DNA of 8,695 nt from assembly GCA_020048595.1 (NCBI GenBank), contig JAIFMH010000067.1:1-8695 (forward strand). The letters run 5' to 3'. The position numbers and the translations under genes were made by a program. This document shows positions 5,641 to 8,695 of this stretch, in pieces. The stretch is from Bacteroidota bacterium (lineage in GTDB: Bacteria > Bacteroidota > Bacteroidia > Bacteroidales > UBA4417). The notes beneath the pieces were generated by a model, which ran no database searches, was not told the origin of the DNA, and saw only the letters and a program-made list of their open reading frames with translations. Position 1 is the first letter of the stretch; every line of letters starts with the position of its first letter.

Positions 5641-8247
5641 ATGAAAAATATTCTACTCCTCATTTTAATGTTTTCGATTGTTTTTGCTGTAGCTCAAACA
5701 AAGCCGGCAGCCAAAGAAAAAAAGCCTGCCCAGTCGGAAATAGATAAAATGATGGAAGATGCCACCAAAGGCATGAGTGCAGAAGAAAAGGCAGAGATCG
5801 AAAAAATGATGAAAGGGATGATGCCGGAAATGGAGAAGAAACCTGGTTCAGCGGCTGTTCCTTTTACAGATAATAAAAAACTGGTGCCCGTAAAAGACCT
5901 TAACCGCATTAACCGCATCCCCAAAAAGGTATTTACTGATGCCGATGTAAACACAAATACAGCTTTCCTCTACAGTAAACTGATGGCTAAAATTTCTGCT
6001 CCGGAAAAAGCCATTATTACCGGTGTTTTGAACCAATCAACCAAAGGATCTGTGCTTATGGAAGCGGCAATTACTTCCTTTATGCAAGGCCACGGCCAGG
6101 CTGCTATGGGGCTGGCGTTAAAAGCAGTGCAGGCAGAACCTAAAAATGCGAATCACCAGAACAACCTGGCAGCTATTTTATCGCAAAGCGGATATCCTGA
6201 AAAGGCGATTCCTTACCTGAAAAAAATATCCGCTCAATACCCATCCAACAGTACGGTTTTACATAATATGGGTTATGCCTGGATGAGCCTTGGAGAGATT
6301 GATACTGCCCAGCGATTATTTGCCTATGCTGCAGTGCGAAATCCCAATAACCCGGAAACAAAATTATGCCGCGGCGTTATTGAGGAATTGAAAGGTGATC
6401 CTAAAAAGGCAGCTGATAATTATGTGGAATCGTTCGAAGATGTCCCCAATCCGTTTACCGAAGACCTGGCTAAAAATGTAAAAGCAGACGGAGAGCTTGG
6501 GAAAATGGATTTTGATAAAATGAAAAGCCGCATTGTCATTTATGAATATTTCAAAAAGGATTGGATTGTAATACCTGCACTGAGTGATAATGTTTCGGCT
6601 TTCGAAAATAATATGAGCATCAAAAACGGATACTCAAAAATGTTTGAAGAATTAGATGCCAAAATAGAATCAATGCTAGAAGCAAGTAGTGCCGAAATAA
6701 ATGCATTAGCTGACAAAGGTATTAGTGAGTTCACTGAAACAATGATGAATGAATCAATGAAAGGTGTTAATATGATGAGCCTTCCGGCTGTATACGTGCA
6801 GAATATTTTGCAGGCATATGCTAAGGAATGGAGTGAGAAATATCAAAAAGAAGGCAGTGCACTAATGGCAGAAATAAATGCAATGCAAATGGTAATGACA
6901 AAAATTGAGGATAACGATAAATGCCCTGATACTGACCGGAAGAATAATGAGTTCCTGGCCTATGCTAATCCGTTAATACGAAAATTTAATAATAAAAAAA
7001 TTGAAGAGTTCCGTGTATGGCTCAATGCTTTTTGTACATGGAACTGGTATATTACCGGTAATCCCAAAAACACAGTAATGACGCATTGCATTGGATGGAC
7101 TGCATTTATTGCAGAAATGTACGAGTCGGCAATGTATAATCAATATGCACTTGAAAAATCCTGTGTAAAACAAAAGAGCGATGGAGCTTTTAAGATTCCT
7201 GTACCCACTATTCCCAATTTCACCTGCCCTGCCGTGGTAACCTTTCCGGTTGGTATGGATGAAATGCAACTGGGCAGTGATGCAACAAATTTTGATAACA
7301 ACGACTGGAACATTAAACAGGCTGAAGGTTCGACCATGCCCAATGTTACGCTTTCGATGGGCGTGGATAAAAATGATATTACCGAACCTGGCAAATATGG
7401 TAATCCTTATGTGAAAACCGGTAATGGCAGTATTAATGCATCAGGAATAAATAGCACGGAAAGTGACGATAAAGAATTAATGCCTCTTTCAAAAATTCTT
7501 GACGACCTGGCTTCTCTTCCCAAAATCATACCGGATGAACTGGCACCTCTTAATCCTGCTTATCTGAATAATAATAAAAAATTAGGTGTCGCGGATTATA
7601 AAAAAATGCGTAATGCCGAATTAGCCCGGAAACTCTTAAAGGAAATGATGAAAACCAAATGCCCCGGCGAACTGCCGGTGAAAAAGAAACGCAAAAACAA
7701 GTTTGAAGTCGGATTGGGTGAATTGGTGCTTGACCCTTTGCCTGTTGATGAATATGGCATTGAGGAAAAGTGGGATCCCGAAATGAAAGCCTGGGTGAAT
7801 TCAAAAGGCGAGTATCGCTTCGAGAGTGGCTTGGTGGTTAGTGCAGGAAAACTTGAACTTGAACCTGAATTTGAAGTTGGCCTGGGCGAACTGGCTATAT
7901 GGGACGAGGACATGCAGGCTTATATTAATTCAAAAGGAGAGAAAACTTATGAAGACGGATTTAAGGACAAAGTAGTTAAAGATGTACATGATGCCCTGGA
8001 AGAAGTAAATAAAACTATCGAAGAAAACTCTGGATATCATACTGGCGATCTTGAAATGTGGGACGATGATATGCAGGCCTGGATTACGCCGGAAACCGGT
8101 GAAGTTAGGTATGAAGACGGATTTAAAGATAAACTGGTTCAGGATGTAAAAAATGCCCTGGAAACAAGTGGCTTGCAAACTACAATTGTCAACGGACTGG
8201 AAGGAATTAATGCAATGAGTAATACTGGAACCGGATTATTTGAATAA
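5641..8247 (+). CDS. Exported TPR protein with C-terminal W-D-x-x-M-x-A repeats (paralogue 2)
   Basis: This is an 868-residue protein of unknown function. Its first ~530 residues follow the plan of the gene before it. Residues 1-19 are a signal peptide ending AVAQ. A Met/Glu/Lys-rich helix covers about 30-66, with MSAEEKAEIEKMMKGMM. LVPVKDLNRI is at 81-90, and three TPR-like repeats are at 171-270. A helical domain is bounded by C428 and C508 and also holds C465 and C483. After C529 the two proteins diverge. Residues 530-680 are a low-complexity, Pro/Asn-rich linker, followed by a basic KKKRKNK patch (681-687). Three related units follow, anchored at W711, W754 and W807. There is no T9SS sorting domain and no later membrane helix, so the protein is probably periplasmic or outer-membrane-associated. 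It could be a scaffold, but no enzyme motif is visible. The next gene starts 11 bases after its stop, so they share a transcript. Confidence 0.85.
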   Translation: MKNILLLILMFSIVFAVAQTKPAAKEKKPAQSEIDKMMEDATKGMSAEEKAEIEKMMKGMMPEMEKKPGSAAVPFTDNKKLVPVKDLNRINRIPKKVFTDADVNTNTAFLYSKLMAKISAPEKAIITGVLNQSTKGSVLMEAAITSFMQGHGQAAMGLALKAVQAEPKNANHQNNLAAILSQSGYPEKAIPYLKKISAQYPSNSTVLHNMGYAWMSLGEIDTAQRLFAYAAVRNPNNPETKLCRGVIEELKGDPKKAADNYVESFEDVPNPFTEDLAKNVKADGELGKMDFDKMKSRIVIYEYFKKDWIVIPALSDNVSAFENNMSIKNGYSKMFEELDAKIESMLEASSAEINALADKGISEFTETMMNESMKGVNMMSLPAVYVQNILQAYAKEWSEKYQKEGSALMAEINAMQMVMTKIEDNDKCPDTDRKNNEFLAYANPLIRKFNNKKIEEFRVWLNAFCTWNWYITGNPKNTVMTHCIGWTAFIAEMYESAMYNQYALEKSCVKQKSDGAFKIPVPTIPNFTCPAVVTFPVGMDEMQLGSDATNFDNNDWNIKQAEGSTMPNVTLSMGVDKNDITEPGKYGNPYVKTGNGSINASGINSTESDDKELMPLSKILDDLASLPKIIPDELAPLNPAYLNNNKKLGVADYKKMRNAELARKLLKEMMKTKCPGELPVKKKRKNKFEVGLGELVLDPLPVDEYGIEEKWDPEMKAWVNSKGEYRFESGLVVSAGKLELEPEFEVGLGELAIWDEDMQAYINSKGEKTYEDGFKDKVVKDVHDALEEVNKTIEENSGYHTGDLEMWDDDMQAWITPETGEVRYEDGFKDKLVQDVKNALETSGLQTTIVNGLEGINAMSNTGTGLFE
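7702..8163 (+). repeat. Three-unit acidic/aromatic repeat in paralogue 2
   Basis: Three units share W-D-x-x-M-x-A-(W/Y)-(V/I), then a Gly-Glu turn, then (Y/F)-E-(D/S)-G: residues 711-730, 754-773 and 807-827. FEVGLGEL precedes unit 1 (688-695) and unit 2 (744-751), and HTGDLEM is its likely degenerate form before unit 3. Units 2 and 3 continue in parallel through GFKDK-V-DV--ALE. At DNA level TATGAAGACGGATTTAA is identical at 7948-7964 and 8110-8126, which points to a fairly recent internal duplication. The Gly-Glu hairpin faintly recalls WG repeats, but the match is too weak to name a family. Confidence 0.8.
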
Positions 8248-8258
8248 AAACCAAAACT

Positions 8259-8695
8259 ATGAAATACAGAATATTATTTTCAATCCTTTTTCTTGCTCTT
8301 TCTGCTTTAGCGCAGGATTGTATCCAGGAAAATTTAGCGCAAATCCCAGGCACATGGAAAGTTGGCATTAAAGGCTCCATTGCTGGCGTAACAACAACTG
8401 ATTTAGCAAAAGAAAAAGCAGTACTTGCCAGTATCCATAAAATGGTTTCAACCAACTACTCTCCTACAGGATGCCAGGTTTTATATGGTACAGCATTTGG
8501 GAAATATCCTCTTGAAGGACAAACTTATTTGGCTGATCCATATACTTATTCCTTGTATATCCTCAGGTATTTGTGCGATAAATACGGTCCGGATAAATCA
8601 AAATATTATGTGGATATTGCCACGCCGACAACAGTAAATATTGTTGCCAATGCCATGTATTGGTTGAACAGTCTTTATGCAGCCAATATTCCTCC
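8259..8695 (+). CDS. Exported protein of unknown function, 3' end outside window
   Basis: This open frame has an ATG 11 bases after the preceding stop and stays open to the window edge (145 complete codons). Residues 1-19 are a clear signal peptide (MKYRILF, hydrophobic core, ALAQ), with the mature protein starting DC. Visible features after that are PGTWKVGIKGS, a helix DLAKEKAVLASIHKMV, NYSPTGCQVLY, an aromatic-rich segment (ADPYTYSLYILRYLCDKYG), and further Tyr/Trp-rich sequence. I do not recognise the family. The tight spacing and shared export signal tie it to the TPR gene upstream, perhaps as a periplasmic partner. A short frame at 8425-8637 in another phase lies inside this gene and is not real. 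Confidence 0.8.
   Translation, partial: MKYRILFSILFLALSALAQDCIQENLAQIPGTWKVGIKGSIAGVTTTDLAKEKAVLASIHKMVSTNYSPTGCQVLYGTAFGKYPLEGQTYLADPYTYSLYILRYLCDKYGPDKSKYYVDIATPTTVNIVANAMYWLNSLYAANIP

Noticed and set aside
7596..7913. 105-residue minus-strand frame
   Set aside because: Ser/Pro-rich product antisense to the linker and repeat region of paralogue 2, a typical shadow of biased codon use.
8425..8637. 70-residue + strand frame
   Set aside because: It lies out of phase inside the partial gene from 8259, which has a signal peptide and a longer open frame.

Overview
The window looks like a chromosomal stretch from a member of the Bacteroidota. The DNA is AT-rich. The gene starts lack Shine-Dalgarno sequences and instead have A-rich leaders. 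Bacteroidota-type promoter boxes (TAnnTTTG-like) are present. One gene ends in a type IX secretion (T9SS) type A sorting domain, and another is an OmpA-family protein of the kind common in this phylum. I cannot assign a genus. All five genes read on the + strand and every product begins with an export signal, so the whole window encodes cell-envelope or secreted proteins.

Layout. Bases 1-420 hold no convincing gene but contain a promoter-like block and a possible structured leader. Bases 421-1644 encode an exported protein with a laminin-G/concanavalin-like middle and an OmpA-type peptidoglycan-binding end that appears to lack its first strand and helix. Bases 1645-1983 are intergenic and carry a second copy of the same promoter-like block. 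Bases 1984-3345 encode a secreted seven-repeat RCC1 beta-propeller with a T9SS sorting domain. After 54 bases come two divergent paralogues, 3400-5445 and 5641-8247, separated by 195 bases. Both have a signal peptide, a Met/Glu/Lys-rich helix, a few TPR-like repeats and a domain with a conserved cysteine pair. Their C-termini differ: a Cys-cluster plus Gly/Ala-rich strand region in the first, and three W-D-x-x-M-x-A repeats in the second. Eleven bases further on, a fifth exported protein starts at 8259 and runs off the window.

How they may work together. The genes at 5641 and 8259 are almost certainly one transcript, and 3400 may be read through from 1984 or have its own weak promoter. The upstream pair (421 and 1984) share a roughly 70-base upstream element with conserved spacing, which suggests co-regulation by one factor. 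A plausible but unproven reading is an envelope or surface gene set: a peptidoglycan-associated protein, a T9SS-exported propeller, and a periplasmic or outer-membrane TPR module with exchangeable C-terminal tails. No mobile element, RNA gene or CRISPR array was seen.
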